Source: Polyangium jinanense | GTDB taxonomy: Bacteria; Myxococcota; Polyangia; Polyangiales; Polyangiaceae | DNA: 64,000 nucleotides | Direction of reading: 5' to 3' | Assembly (NCBI RefSeq): GCF_028435365.1 | Contig: NZ_JAGTJJ010000002.1 | Coordinates: 868,001-932,000, forward strand | Part shown: piece after piece, positions 36,701-46,251 of the stretch | Layout of the letters: every line of letters begins with the position of its first letter | Position numbering within the stretch: position 1 is the first letter of the stretch | The notes under the pieces: model-generated | The model's input: only the letters and a program-made list of their open reading frames with translations | What the model was told of the DNA's origin: nothing | Database searches by the model: none | Made by a program: the position numbers and the translations under genes

Positions 36701-39700
36701 AGGCGCAGCTCCTCGCGACCCTCGCCGATCGTGCGGATTGCCTTGATCGCGTGATCGTTCGTCGCGTCGTCGTCGAGCACCAGGCGGTAGTGTTCGAGCG
36801 CGTCCTGCGGGCTCGCGAGCTCGGCGGCGTAGAGGTCGCCGATCGCGGTCCGAAGTTTTACGCGCGCTTCACGCGTGTCCGCCGTGCTCGCCTGGAGCTT
36901 CAGGTTGTCGAGCAGCTCGTCCCACATCTTCTCGGCGCGGTAGAGCCGCTCGAGCGAGGCGAGGACCGCCGCGTCCGAGGGCCGCGCGTCGAGCGCCGCG
37001 TTGAGCGCGTTGATCGCCTCTCGACGATTGTCGAGCGACTTCTCGTAACGCTCGGCCGCGCGCACGTTGAGGTCGTACCGGAGGTCGGCCTCGCCCGAGC
37101 CCGCGAGCTCCACGCGACGTGCGTAGAGCTCGACGAGGCGCTGGGCTGCGTCGCGCGGCTCGTACAGCGGGATGAGCGCGTCGACCGTGACCGTGCTCTC
37201 CGGATCGAGCTCGAGGGCACGCTCGTACGCCTTGATGGCGCCCTCCTCGTCGTCGAGCATCTGCAGCTTCGTCTCGGCGATCCGACGCCAGATGGCGGCG
37301 TTCTCGTCGTCCGAGGCGAGCTCGCTCTTCTTTTCGAGGACCGCGATCAAGGTCTGCCAGTCGGAGAGCAGCATCGACAGCACGTCGATCGCCTCGAGCG
37401 GATCCCGCTCGCTCGGATCGAGCTCGCTGAGCCTCCGGAAGGCGCCGAGGGCGCGCCGCGGATCGTCGACCTTCTCGTCGTAGACCTTGGCCACCGCGAG
37501 CAAGAGCTCGCGCTTCACCACGTCGTCGGTCGTCTTCTCGATGCCCTGCTCGTAGCTCTCGCTGAGCCGCTCCCAGGCGCCGAGCATGGTCGCGAGGCGC
37601 TCGAGCTCGGCTCGCGTCTGTCCGTCCTCGGGATCGAGGGCGAAGGCCGCGCGCATCGAGCGGAAGGCGAGGCTCTTGTCGTTGCCGCGCGTCTCCCAGA
37701 GCTGCGCGGTCTCGCGCAGCACGGCGACCTTCTCGTGCACCTCGCTCGCGAGGTGGTAGCGCTCCTCGTTCAGCTTCACGAGCAGGCGCCAGTCGTCGCT
37801 GCGCTCGTAAAGCGGGCGGAGGATCTCCACCACGCGCGCCTTGTGCTCGTCGTCGCGCGTGAGGGCTTCGAGCTCCTTGATCGCCTCCTGGTGCCAGGGC
37901 ACGTCGGTGACGATCGCTTCGAGCTGATCGATCGCAGCCGACGTGTCCTTGATCTTGTCGCGGAGCAGCCGCGCGAGCGCGAGGCGGTACGGCGCGCCGG
38001 CCTCGCCGTTCGCCGCGGCCTCGGCACGCCGCAGGTAGAGGTCGGCGAGGTCCTGATCACGGCCGAGCTCCGCGTAGAGCTCGGTCAGCGCGTCGAGCGC
38101 ACGCGCGTCGGACTCGTCGACGTCGAGGGCCGCCCGGTACGTCTCGATCGACTTCTCGGGCTGCTTGAGCTCGATCCGTTCGAGGCGCGCGATCGTGTGC
38201 AGCGCATCGAGCCGATCCTTGTCGTAGCGGTAGTCGAGCGACGAGCGGTAGAGCTCGACGCGCTCCTCGTGGCGGCGCTCCCTCACGAGCAGGCCGTCGA
38301 TCGCCGAGAACAGCTCGCGCGACTCCGGCTCGAACTCGTGCGCGCGCCGGTACCACTTGAGCGCGCTCGTGACGTCGTTCAGGTCCGCGTAGATCTCGCC
38401 CGTCCGGCGGCAGAGCTTGGCGCTCTGCGCGTCGTCGACCGTGATCTCGGTGAGCTCGGCCGAGTAGATCTCGGCGAGCCTCCGCTCCGCGCTCGCCACC
38501 TTCGCGAGGCGCTCGAGCTCGTGCCACACGCCCTCGTCGCCGAGGTCCTCGTGCAGGAGCTTCGCCACCGTCTCGAGGGCGGCCTTGTAGTCCTCGAGCT
38601 GCTCCTCGTGCAGCGTCGCCAGGCGCGTGAGCAGCTCGCGCCGCTCCGACGGGTCCTCGCTCGCGGCGAGCCGCGCGTCGAGGGCCATCTTCACGCGCGC
38701 CCAGTCGGCGCGGCGGAGGTAGACCGGCTCCAGCATCTCGCCCGCGCGCGCCCGGTGCGCCGGGTTCTCCGACGCTTCGAGCAGCGCTTCGAGCTCGCCC
38801 ACCGCGCCCACGTGCGCCGCGTCGATCACGAGCGCCTCGGCGAGCTCGTCGAACGCGCGGGACACATCCTCGAGCCTCTCGTGCGCGACCTTCGCGATCT
38901 TCACGCGAAGCTCGGCCGGCGCCCCCACCGCTCCGTCGAGCTGACGCTCGTAGAGCTTGATGAGGTCTTCCCAGCGCTTCGACTCCTTGTAGAGCGTCTC
39001 CAGCGCGTCGATCGCCTTCGGGTTCAGCTCGACGTCGAGCAGCGCCTCGTACGTCTCGATCGCGCCCGTCGGATCCTTCAGCGCGTCGCGCTGCAGCTCC
39101 GCCTGGCGGAAGAGGAGGCGCTTCTTCTCGACGTCGTCCTCGGCGTTCTCCACGCGCTGGCGGAGGATCTCGAGGAGGTTCGGCGCGTCGTTCGCCTCGC
39201 CGTAGAGCTCCTCGAGCGCGATCATCGCGCGGCGATCGTCACTCCTCGCTTCGAGCGCGTTCTTGTACCACTCGACCGCGAGCGCCTTGTCGTCGAGCTT
39301 CGTCCGAGCGAGCTCGCCAACGCGCAGCCGCACGTTCTGCTGCACGTCGCCGTCGAGGATCGAGTCCACGACCGAGCGGTAGAGCTCGGAGAGCTCCGCC
39401 CACCGACCCGTCGCCTTCGCGAGGCGCTCGACCGTCTCGATCCACTGCGCGACCTCGGGCTCACCCGCGGCCTCGCGCACGCCGCGCACCGCGTACCCGA
39501 AGGCCCGGCCCGTGTCGCTGAGCGGACCTTCCGCCGTGCGCAGTGCGCTCTGCAGATTCGAGAGGCGCTCGCCCGTGTTGTCCGCCGTCTCCACCTCGAT
39601 CTCGAGGACGCGAAGCAGCTTCTCGCTGTCACCATCGGCCTCATAGAGCGGATGCAGCGTCTCGGCCGCGTCGCGCCGCGCCTCGGGATCCTCGAGCAGG

Positions 39701-42700
39701 GCTTCGAGCGCGTTCCTGCAGCGCGCGTTCGCCGGATCGAGGACGAGCGCCTGGCGGTACGCGTCGAGCGCACCCGGCAGATCACTCTGGTGCAGGCGCC
39801 GCACGTCGCCGAGCCGCGCGAACAGATCGAGCCGCTCGTCGAGCTCGGTCGCGAGCGACAGATGCACGTCGAGCGTGTCGGCGAGATCTGCCCATCGCTC
39901 GGCCTTCTCGTAGAGCGCTTCGAGTGCCGAGAGCGTGGCCGGCTCGGGGCCGAACTCGTCGGAGACGTTGCGCCAGCCGCTGATCGCGCCGGCCACGTCG
40001 TCGAGTTTGCTCGCGAGCGTCTCGGCCGCGCGCACCATCGTCCGCTTGCGCTCGGTCGCGTCGTTCGAGAGCGTCTGCCGCGCCTCCAGGATGGAGACGA
40101 GCTCGCGCCACTCGCCCGTGCGCTCGTAGAGGCGCTCGAGCGCGGAGAGCGCTTCGAGGTCCTCCGGATCGTCGGACAGACGCGCGCGCCAGGCCCCGAT
40201 CGCCTTGTCGGGCGCTTCGAGGACCGACTCGTACACCTCGCCGATGCGGCGGTAGAGGCTGCGACGCTTCTCGAGGTCCTCTTCGAGGCGCACCTCGATG
40301 CCGAGCACCTCGGCGAGCGCCTCGTGCTTGCCCTTGCCCGTGTAGATGCCGGCGAGCGCCTGCGCCGCCGGGATCACAAGGTTCGGATCGGTCTCGTCGA
40401 TCGAGAGCACGCGCCGGTAGACCTTCTCGGCCCGATCCAGGTCGCCCAGCATGTCCGCGCAGATCTCCGCGACGACCATGAGGATCTCGCCCTGCGTCGG
40501 CGGCGTGCTGCACGCGTCGGCGGCCGCCGTGAGGACGGTCGCCATCTTCTCGTGCTCGGCGAGCCTGCGACCGATGTCGACGAAGCGCTCGCGCACGACC
40601 GCGTCGTCGGGCTCGAGCGGCACGAGCTCGCTCAACGTGGCGAACGCGCCCGCGTCGTCGCGCAGACGGTCGTCGCGCAGCGTGCTCACGCGGCGCAGAA
40701 GCTCGCGACGCTCGTGCTCCTCCTGCGCGCCTTCGCGCCGGATTTCGAGCACACGCACGAGCTGACGCACCTCGTCGCGTGCCTCGTACACGACCTCCAG
40801 CACGCGCGCGGCGCGCAGACGCAGGCTGCCCACTTCGAGCAGACGCTCGACGAGCTGGCGCGCCTCGCCGTCACCCGGACGTTGCTCGAGCACGCGCTCG
40901 AGGTGTTCGAGCGACAGCGCCGGCTCGTGCAGCCGGTCGAGGTAGATCCGCCCGAGGCTCAGCTTGATGTCGGCCGCTTCCTCGTCGGTCGCCGTCTCGA
41001 GCCGCCGCTCGAGCAGCGCCGCGAGATCCTTCCACCGCCCCTCGCGCTCGTAGAGCCTCTGCAGCGCGTCGAGCGCCGGCTCGTAGAACGAGTCGAGCGT
41101 GAGGATGCGCTCGTAGTAGCGGATGGCCTTCGCCGCATCGCCCATGATCTCCTCGGCGATCACGGCGACGTCGTTGAGCAACGAGATCCGCGTCGTTTGA
41201 TCCGGCGTGCCCTGCGCGGCCTTGTCGTAGAGCGCTTCGAGCTCGCTCCACCGTTCCGCGTTGGTCAGGATCTGCTTCAGGCGCGAGAACGCGCGCTCGT
41301 TCGTCGGGTCCACCGCGAGCACACGATCGAGGTAGGGCATCGCGCCCTCCGGATCGCCGAGCTGGTCGTCGTGCAGCATCGCCGCGCGCTCGCAGAGCTC
41401 GATCTCCACATCGTCGGGCAGCTTCTTCTCGCCGTCGCTGCGCGACGTGACGAGGTGCGTCCGGTACGCCTCGGCGAGGTCCGTCGGGCGACCCGCGCGC
41501 GCGGCGAGCTCGGAGGCGCGATCCCACACCGTGAGCTCGCTCGAGAACTCGTTCAGCGCGCCGAGCACCACGTCGAGCGCCGTGCCCACCGCGCGGAGCT
41601 TCTGCTCGTTGACGTCCGCGAGCCGGAGGAAGAGCGCGAGCCGCGTGGCCGTGTCGGTCTCCGACTCGAGCAGCACCTTGATCGCGTGCGCCTCGCGGCG
41701 CGCGTCGCCCGTCTCGGCGTACTCGATCGACAGAACCTGCGCTGCCTGCGCGCGCGTTTCGGGTTTGTCGAGCAGCCGCGCGAGGATCCCGACCGCATCC
41801 GTATCGTGCGGGAGGATCTCCAGCGCGCGCACTGCCGCGTCGAACGCGTCCACCGGCCGTTCGAGCTTCTCCAGGTACAACGTCGCGAGCTCGACCTCGC
41901 ACTGCCCGCGTTGCTCGCCCTCGGACACGTCGCGGTGACGCGCCACGACCTCGGCGCCCGCGGCTGCCTCGCCCGCCGCGATGAGCAGGCGCGAGAGGGC
42001 ACGGAGTGCCTCGCCACGCGCCGGCGTCACCTCGACGACCTTGCGCAGGAGCTCGATCGCCTTCGCGTTGTCGCCGAAGACCTCCTCTTCGAGCGTCGCC
42101 CACTCCTCGAGGATCTCGGCGCGGGCCTCGCCCTCGACCTGATCGGCGCGCAGCTGGAAGAGCCAGCGCAGGTCGTCTTTCTTCTCGTTCGCGCGGAGCA
42201 GCGCGTCGAGCTCGCGGATCGTCTCCTCATCGGTCGGATCCGCCTCGACGAGCTCGCGGTACGTCGCCGCCGCCTCGTCCACCTTGCCGAGCTCGCGCGC
42301 GTACACCTCCGCGAGACGCAGCTTCAGCGCACGCCGCGTCAGGCCGTCGAGATCCGCGTCACGCTTCAGCCGCGCCTCGACGGCCTCGACGAACGGATTC
42401 CACGAGCTCGCCGCGCGCGACCACGCTTCGAGCAAGGACAGCCCGTCCTCGCTTGCGTCGAGCTCGTAGGCGCGCCGCGCGTAGCCGAGCGCCTTCTGCT
42501 TGTCCGCGAGCGGCCCGCCCGTCACGGCGGCGAGCTTGCGCAGCATCGAGACCTGCTCCTCCACGTCTTGCGTGGCGCCGAGCAGGATCTCGTAGAGCGC
42601 GGGCAGCCGCCCCCACTTCTCTTCCTTCTCGTAGATCGGCACGAGCGCCGCCGCCGCGCGTGCGTCGGAGGGCGACACGCTGAGGACGCGCTCGTACGAA

Positions 42701-44991
42701 CGCACGGCCCGCTCGGGCGCGCCGAGCTGCTCCTCGTAGATCCGCGCCGCGCGGAACGAGATGTCGAGCTTGACGTTCGGCTCGGCGGCCTTGTCCGCCG
42801 CGCCCGAGAGGAACTCGACGAGACCCTCCCAGTCGTTCTGCGACGCGTAGAGCTCTTCGAGCCCGTCCCAGTCGCCCGACGCCACGTACGACTCACGCAG
42901 CACGCGGAGAGCGCGCGCATGCCCCGGCGAGAGCACGAGCACGCGTCGCCACGTGCGCGCCGCCGCCACCGGATCCTTCAGACGCTCCGCGTACACCGCG
43001 CCGAGCTTCTGCAGCGCGTTGAGACGGCCCGCGTCGTCTGTCGCCGCGTCCACGCGCCGCTCGAGCACCTCGGCCACCGTCGCGAAATCCTTGTCGCGCT
43101 CCGCTTGCTTCTCCAGCGCGTCGAGCACGCCGGGCGCCTGGGCGTCGAGCTCCAGGATCTGCTTGTAGTGCGCGATCGCGTCCGCGCCGCGATCGAGGCG
43201 CTCGGCTGCGAGCTTCGCCATCTCGCCGAGCAACTCGATGCGCGCCGCGTCCTCCGTCCTCGGGAGCTGCGCCTCGTAGAGCGCGTAGAGCTGCGCCCAC
43301 GAGCGCCGCTTCAGGTAGAGCTCCTTCAGCCGTGACTCGGCCTCTTCGTCGCCCGGCGCCACCGCGAGCAGCGACTCGTAGGCCGAGACCGCGTTCTGCA
43401 CGTTCGAGAACTGATCGACCCAGCGACGCGCGACCGCGCGGTAGAGGTTCGCCTTCTCCGCGTCGCTCGTCGAGAGCTCGGCGAGCTTCTGCTGGTAAGC
43501 GAGCAGGTCACGCCAGCGACCCAGCGTCTCGTAGACCCGCGTCAGCTCACGCACCGCGTCGATGTCCCGCTCGTCGAGCTGCACGATTTGCGTGAGCGCC
43601 GTGACGAGCGCTGCGTCGTTCTTCGCGCGGTCGCGGTAGACCGAAGCGATGTCGCGCAGCACCTGGATGCGACCTTGCACGTCGGTCTGCGGCGTGCGCT
43701 CGAGCTCCTGCCGGTAGAGCTCGACGAGGGCGTTGTAGCCCTCCGTCTGCATGTAGAGGCGCTTCAGGGCATCGCGCGCGTCGCGGTTGTCCGGGTCCGT
43801 GCGCAGGATGTTCTTGTACTGATCGATCGCCTTGTGCGCGTTCTCGGTCGACTCGGCGAGCTTGGCGAGCTCCGAGGCGATCGCGCGTTTGTCGGCTCCA
43901 TCGGGAAGCGCGCGCTGGGCGTCGGTGAGGATCGCGTAGAGCCGCGCCTTGTCGCCCTTGGCGAGCAGGTGTTCCCGGAAAAACGCGAGCATGCCGGCGT
44001 GCGTCGGATCGGCGCGACGCACGCGGTCGAAGTACGCCTCCGCCGCCTGCGGCTGACCGCGCATGCGCCAGTGCACCATGCCGATCTGGATGAGCACGCC
44101 GAGCTCCTCGCCCGGCTTCACGCCGCCGCCCTTGAGCTGATCCTCGTAGAGCGCGACGAGCTCGTCCCATTGCTCGTTCGAGGTGAAATGGTCGGCGAGG
44201 AACGCGAGCGCGTCCGGCTGACCGGGCTGCATGTCGAGCACCTGCGCGAAGGCGTCGCGGGCGCGGTTCTTGTCGCCGAGCTTCTCCGCAGCGACGCGCC
44301 CGAGCTTGATCCCCGCCGCGATGCGGTCGTCCTTCGTCGCGCCCTCGCGCAGCGTGAACGAGAGCGCCCGCGTCACGCCGTCCCAGTCGGCGACCTTCGC
44401 GCTCGCGCGCTCGAGGAGCCGCGTCGCGCGGGTGTTCTTCGGGTCGAGCGCGAGCGCGAGACCGATGAGCTCGTCGATCCGATCACGCGCCTCGCCGTGC
44501 CCGTACCGGAGCGCCATGTCCGCCGCGCTCGCGAGCAGCGAGCTCTTGAAGGCGGGACCGTCCGCGTTCTCGGACTCGGCCACGTAGCGATCGACGATCT
44601 CGTTCCACCGCTCGCGCTTCGCCGTGTCGCTCTCCAGCGCCTCGGCGGCGGCCTCGTCATCCGGCCGGAGCTCGAGCAGGCGTTGATACGCGGCTCGAGC
44701 CTTGTCGGCGTCGACGAGCTCCTCGTTGTAGATGCGCGCGAGTTCCGCCTGCATCGGCGGCTCGACGGGCGTCCCCGAGGCAAACGAGATCTCCAGCTCG
44801 AGGAGCTTGGCGACCGCGCCCCATTCTTTCCGCTCCTCTTGCTTGGCCCGCGCGAGCCCCAGGAGACGCTCCACGTCGTTCGTCGACGTGTCGGGGGCCG
44901 TCACTGCCTCCGAGAGATCGTTCCAGGCCGCCTCGTTCTCGGGATCGGACTGCAGGACCCCGAGGGCCACGCGAATTTTCTCAACGCTCAT
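33754..44991 (-). CDS. Giant TPR-repeat protein (3745 aa)
   Basis: One uninterrupted 11.2-kb frame, 17% of the window. Almost the whole protein is helical-repeat sequence of TPR type, with a loose period near 105 residues: W..L..LYE..L, then R..L...LA.I.EE.L.D...AI..Y..VL.LDP....AL.ALE.LY. Examples are WDELVALYEDQL near residue 275 and WEDLIKLYERQLDG near 2010. There is no signal peptide, membrane helix or catalytic domain. Composition is rich in Glu, Arg, Leu, Ala and Asp. It ends AKELLAKLKK. It is probably a cytoplasmic scaffold; the partner is unknown. It leads a likely operon with the acyltransferase and aminotransferase genes. Confidence 0.93.
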   Translation of the reverse strand: MSVEKIRVALGVLQSDPENEAAWNDLSEAVTAPDTSTNDVERLLGLARAKQEERKEWGAVAKLLELEISFASGTPVEPPMQAELARIYNEELVDADKARAAYQRLLELRPDDEAAAEALESDTAKRERWNEIVDRYVAESENADGPAFKSSLLASAADMALRYGHGEARDRIDELIGLALALDPKNTRATRLLERASAKVADWDGVTRALSFTLREGATKDDRIAAGIKLGRVAAEKLGDKNRARDAFAQVLDMQPGQPDALAFLADHFTSNEQWDELVALYEDQLKGGGVKPGEELGVLIQIGMVHWRMRGQPQAAEAYFDRVRRADPTHAGMLAFFREHLLAKGDKARLYAILTDAQRALPDGADKRAIASELAKLAESTENAHKAIDQYKNILRTDPDNRDARDALKRLYMQTEGYNALVELYRQELERTPQTDVQGRIQVLRDIASVYRDRAKNDAALVTALTQIVQLDERDIDAVRELTRVYETLGRWRDLLAYQQKLAELSTSDAEKANLYRAVARRWVDQFSNVQNAVSAYESLLAVAPGDEEAESRLKELYLKRRSWAQLYALYEAQLPRTEDAARIELLGEMAKLAAERLDRGADAIAHYKQILELDAQAPGVLDALEKQAERDKDFATVAEVLERRVDAATDDAGRLNALQKLGAVYAERLKDPVAAARTWRRVLVLSPGHARALRVLRESYVASGDWDGLEELYASQNDWEGLVEFLSGAADKAAEPNVKLDISFRAARIYEEQLGAPERAVRSYERVLSVSPSDARAAAALVPIYEKEEKWGRLPALYEILLGATQDVEEQVSMLRKLAAVTGGPLADKQKALGYARRAYELDASEDGLSLLEAWSRAASSWNPFVEAVEARLKRDADLDGLTRRALKLRLAEVYARELGKVDEAAATYRELVEADPTDEETIRELDALLRANEKKDDLRWLFQLRADQVEGEARAEILEEWATLEEEVFGDNAKAIELLRKVVEVTPARGEALRALSRLLIAAGEAAAGAEVVARHRDVSEGEQRGQCEVELATLYLEKLERPVDAFDAAVRALEILPHDTDAVGILARLLDKPETRAQAAQVLSIEYAETGDARREAHAIKVLLESETDTATRLALFLRLADVNEQKLRAVGTALDVVLGALNEFSSELTVWDRASELAARAGRPTDLAEAYRTHLVTSRSDGEKKLPDDVEIELCERAAMLHDDQLGDPEGAMPYLDRVLAVDPTNERAFSRLKQILTNAERWSELEALYDKAAQGTPDQTTRISLLNDVAVIAEEIMGDAAKAIRYYERILTLDSFYEPALDALQRLYEREGRWKDLAALLERRLETATDEEAADIKLSLGRIYLDRLHEPALSLEHLERVLEQRPGDGEARQLVERLLEVGSLRLRAARVLEVVYEARDEVRQLVRVLEIRREGAQEEHERRELLRRVSTLRDDRLRDDAGAFATLSELVPLEPDDAVVRERFVDIGRRLAEHEKMATVLTAAADACSTPPTQGEILMVVAEICADMLGDLDRAEKVYRRVLSIDETDPNLVIPAAQALAGIYTGKGKHEALAEVLGIEVRLEEDLEKRRSLYRRIGEVYESVLEAPDKAIGAWRARLSDDPEDLEALSALERLYERTGEWRELVSILEARQTLSNDATERKRTMVRAAETLASKLDDVAGAISGWRNVSDEFGPEPATLSALEALYEKAERWADLADTLDVHLSLATELDERLDLFARLGDVRRLHQSDLPGALDAYRQALVLDPANARCRNALEALLEDPEARRDAAETLHPLYEADGDSEKLLRVLEIEVETADNTGERLSNLQSALRTAEGPLSDTGRAFGYAVRGVREAAGEPEVAQWIETVERLAKATGRWAELSELYRSVVDSILDGDVQQNVRLRVGELARTKLDDKALAVEWYKNALEARSDDRRAMIALEELYGEANDAPNLLEILRQRVENAEDDVEKKRLLFRQAELQRDALKDPTGAIETYEALLDVELNPKAIDALETLYKESKRWEDLIKLYERQLDGAVGAPAELRVKIAKVAHERLEDVSRAFDELAEALVIDAAHVGAVGELEALLEASENPAHRARAGEMLEPVYLRRADWARVKMALDARLAASEDPSERRELLTRLATLHEEQLEDYKAALETVAKLLHEDLGDEGVWHELERLAKVASAERRLAEIYSAELTEITVDDAQSAKLCRRTGEIYADLNDVTSALKWYRRAHEFEPESRELFSAIDGLLVRERRHEERVELYRSSLDYRYDKDRLDALHTIARLERIELKQPEKSIETYRAALDVDESDARALDALTELYAELGRDQDLADLYLRRAEAAANGEAGAPYRLALARLLRDKIKDTSAAIDQLEAIVTDVPWHQEAIKELEALTRDDEHKARVVEILRPLYERSDDWRLLVKLNEERYHLASEVHEKVAVLRETAQLWETRGNDKSLAFRSMRAAFALDPEDGQTRAELERLATMLGAWERLSESYEQGIEKTTDDVVKRELLLAVAKVYDEKVDDPRRALGAFRRLSELDPSERDPLEAIDVLSMLLSDWQTLIAVLEKKSELASDDENAAIWRRIAETKLQMLDDEEGAIKAYERALELDPESTVTVDALIPLYEPRDAAQRLVELYARRVELAGSGEADLRYDLNVRAAERYEKSLDNRREAINALNAALDARPSDAAVLASLERLYRAEKMWDELLDNLKLQASTADTREARVKLRTAIGDLYAAELASPQDALEHYRLVLDDDATNDHAIKAIRTIGEGREELRLDAADALEPVLRAASRWEELVGVLEMRLKAQTEGSDRARTLRAIAIVEDEKLGKPLAAEGALLRALEDTPDDPELHAEIERLAERSEGFGRYCDALSQRAAATFDAVIAKDLWLRVGRIAEEKLKDDRRSVEAYAKAVEQAGDEPALLESLDRLYSRLGDNKALADVLERRVAAISNEREQANFHHRLATIQIEAFGEKSQGLATLKQALERAPDHGPSREALEKLTDERSLFEEAAEALESVYKSQGDHAALAKLYEKRIGFVATPTERVRLRLDLAKVLEDRSGDPKAAQGALEAALKDDPADVDVLAELERLAPITGGWAGAADALEKAVSEKSDLSTDAARDLWMRIAEWRKDKLADNAAAERALEQALKHDPTSETILRNIEGLQRAAGRERDLVGTLRRLAGLDGLGHLASDLRREAKGLAEGVLADDALTEAILRDMIKADDSDAWALAELTKVRDKAGDSKEVFDLLVRQAELAAEGEKIRDLKHRAASVAREKLSDDKKALDLYSQIFEDEPNDAKASDALRELYAKAGKHKELLNVLSRLVDLAETPSARATLRLESARICIEKLDATSEAMEHLRAILDEERTHEQATLLLSQLLEKSGRDDELAELLNTQIDLAKERGDLSAELVYSVRLGEVFENRLNNVPKAIETYKAVLERDGNHKGALLSLARLYEKKGDKAEAAKALETVLSSASGEEAVKTSLRLADLYTALKDEAAVRRVLEAGLKADERAADIRKKLHALYEKQQAWAELADLVKGDAEAATESGQKVQLFRKAAEIHLGKRNDPGAAADLLVKASELAPGDRELLLALCDAYSASGRGKQAAEVLQKIVESYGGRRSKELATIHHRLAKAYLAEGDKDKALADLDIAFKIDPGSIAILRDLGVLSMELGEATEEKAARDAHFERAQKTFRALLLQKLDENSPISKAAAFYYIGRILHAQGDDKKAIQQLDRAIDADKNFAPAKELLAKLKK

Positions 44992-45303
44992 CGTTACCCC
45001 GGTCGGCGAAGCTCAACGACACGATCATCCGGTCACCCATACGCTTCACCTCGACGTGCAGCGCGGGCTCCTTGGACCAGACAGCTCGTCCTTCTCCCGC
45101 CATGCGTCTCGAGAGAAGGATCCTCGTATTTATTTGACGCGAGCCGACTCTACGCTGCATTCGACCAGCGTATCAAGGTGCCGTTTCCATCCCGGCCCGG
45201 CCGTCCGCTCGTGGCGCGGCAAACCCGCGGGAAAGCTCCCATCCTCCCCCTGTGCGTCCTCGGCCGTTCCACGCCGCCGCACCTTGGGCTATCAAGCGGG
45301 CCC
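44992..45303. other. Divergent region between giant TPR gene and 3-hydroxyacyl-CoA dehydrogenase gene
   Basis: 312 bp with no supported gene. An AT-richer spot ATTTATTTGACGCG (45127-45140) includes TTGACG, a possible -35, but no good -10 follows. GGCTATCAA at 45288-45296 just before the dehydrogenase ATG resembles a -10 box (TATCAA) with a poor -35. GGGGTAACG precedes the TPR ATG on the minus strand. Confidence 0.35.
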
Positions 45304-46200
45304 ATGAACGCTTCCTCCGTGAAACGGATTGGTGTCATCGGCGCTGGCCAGATGGGCCGCGGCATCGCGCAGGTCGCTGCCGCAGCCGGGATCGAGGTCG
45401 TCCTCTGCGACGCCTCCCAGGAGATCGCGGACAAGGGCAAGTCGCAGATCGGCAGTATCCTCGGAAAGCTCGTAGAAAAAGGGAAGTTGTCGGCCGACGA
45501 GCATCGCGCATTGCTCGATCGCATCACCCCCGCCGGCAGCATGACCGCCTTCTCGACGGTCGAGCTCGTCGTCGAAGCCGCGACGGAGAACGTCGACCTC
45601 AAGCTCGACATCTTCCGCAAGGCCGACGCCGCGCTCGCGCCGGGCGCGATCCTCGCCTCGAACACCTCGTCGATCTCGATCACGCGCCTCGCCGCCGCGA
45701 CGTCGCGGCCCGAGCGGGTCATCGGCATGCACTTCATGAACCCCGTCCCGCTCATGAAGCTCGTCGAGATCGTGCGTGGCGTGCAGACCTCGCCGGAGAC
45801 CTACACGCTCGTCCACGAGCTCTCGGTTCGTCTCGGCAAGACCGTGATCACCTCCGAGGATCGACCGGGCTTTCTGGTCAACCGCATGTTGATCCCCTTC
45901 CTCAACGAGGCTTGTTTCACGTTGCAGGAAGGCGTGGGCAGCCCCGAGGACATCGACACGGGTGCGAAGCTCGGCTTGAACCACCCGATGGGCCCGCTCG
46001 AGCTCGCGGACCTCATCGGCCTCGACACGGTCCTCGCGATCGCGGAGGTGCTCCACAAGGACCTCGGCGAGGACAAGTACCGCCCCGCCGCGCTCCTGCG
46101 AAACCTCGTCGCGGCCGGCTGGCTCGGCAAGAAGAGCGGCCGCGGTTTTTACGTGTACGACGAGAAGGGCCAGAAGACGAAGAGCAGTCTCGCGCGCTAG
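45304..46200 (+). CDS. 3-hydroxybutyryl-CoA (3-hydroxyacyl-CoA) dehydrogenase
   Basis: A 298-aa NAD-dependent enzyme that interconverts 3-hydroxyacyl-CoA and 3-ketoacyl-CoA. The Rossmann motif is IGVIGAGQMGRGIAQVAA near residue 9. The active site is seen as SNTSSISIT and the catalytic His-Glu pair in GMHFMNPVPLMKLVEI, followed by DRPGFLVNRML and the C-terminal SGRGFYVYD. The size matches the short Hbd/PaaH type without a hydratase part. The convergent neighbour is an enoyl-CoA hydratase, the preceding step of the same pathway. Confidence 0.95.
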   Translation: MNASSVKRIGVIGAGQMGRGIAQVAAAAGIEVVLCDASQEIADKGKSQIGSILGKLVEKGKLSADEHRALLDRITPAGSMTAFSTVELVVEAATENVDLKLDIFRKADAALAPGAILASNTSSISITRLAAATSRPERVIGMHFMNPVPLMKLVEIVRGVQTSPETYTLVHELSVRLGKTVITSEDRPGFLVNRMLIPFLNEACFTLQEGVGSPEDIDTGAKLGLNHPMGPLELADLIGLDTVLAIAEVLHKDLGEDKYRPAALLRNLVAAGWLGKKSGRGFYVYDEKGQKTKSSLAR

Positions 46201-46209
46201 CTCCTCGTC

Positions 46210-46251
46210 AAACCCCCTCTCCCGCGAGAGAGGGGGTTTGGGGGTGAGGTC
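46210..46251 (-). repeat. Intergenic palindromic repeat, copy 2, probable bidirectional terminator
   Basis: A 12-bp perfect stem AAACCCCCTCTC/GAGAGGGGGTTT (46210-46221, 46228-46239) with loop CCGCGA lies between two converging stops. On the minus strand, 46251-46228 reads GACCTCACCCCC followed by AAACCCCCTCTC and matches copy 1 (32099-32122) at 23 of 24 bases. Confidence 0.75.

Noticed and set aside
33859..43335. A 9.5-kb open frame (3158 codons) on the plus strand opposite the giant TPR gene
   Set aside because: It is antisense to the TPR gene, Arg/Val/Leu-rich with no domain, and results from high GC at third positions. The TPR frame has clear repeats.
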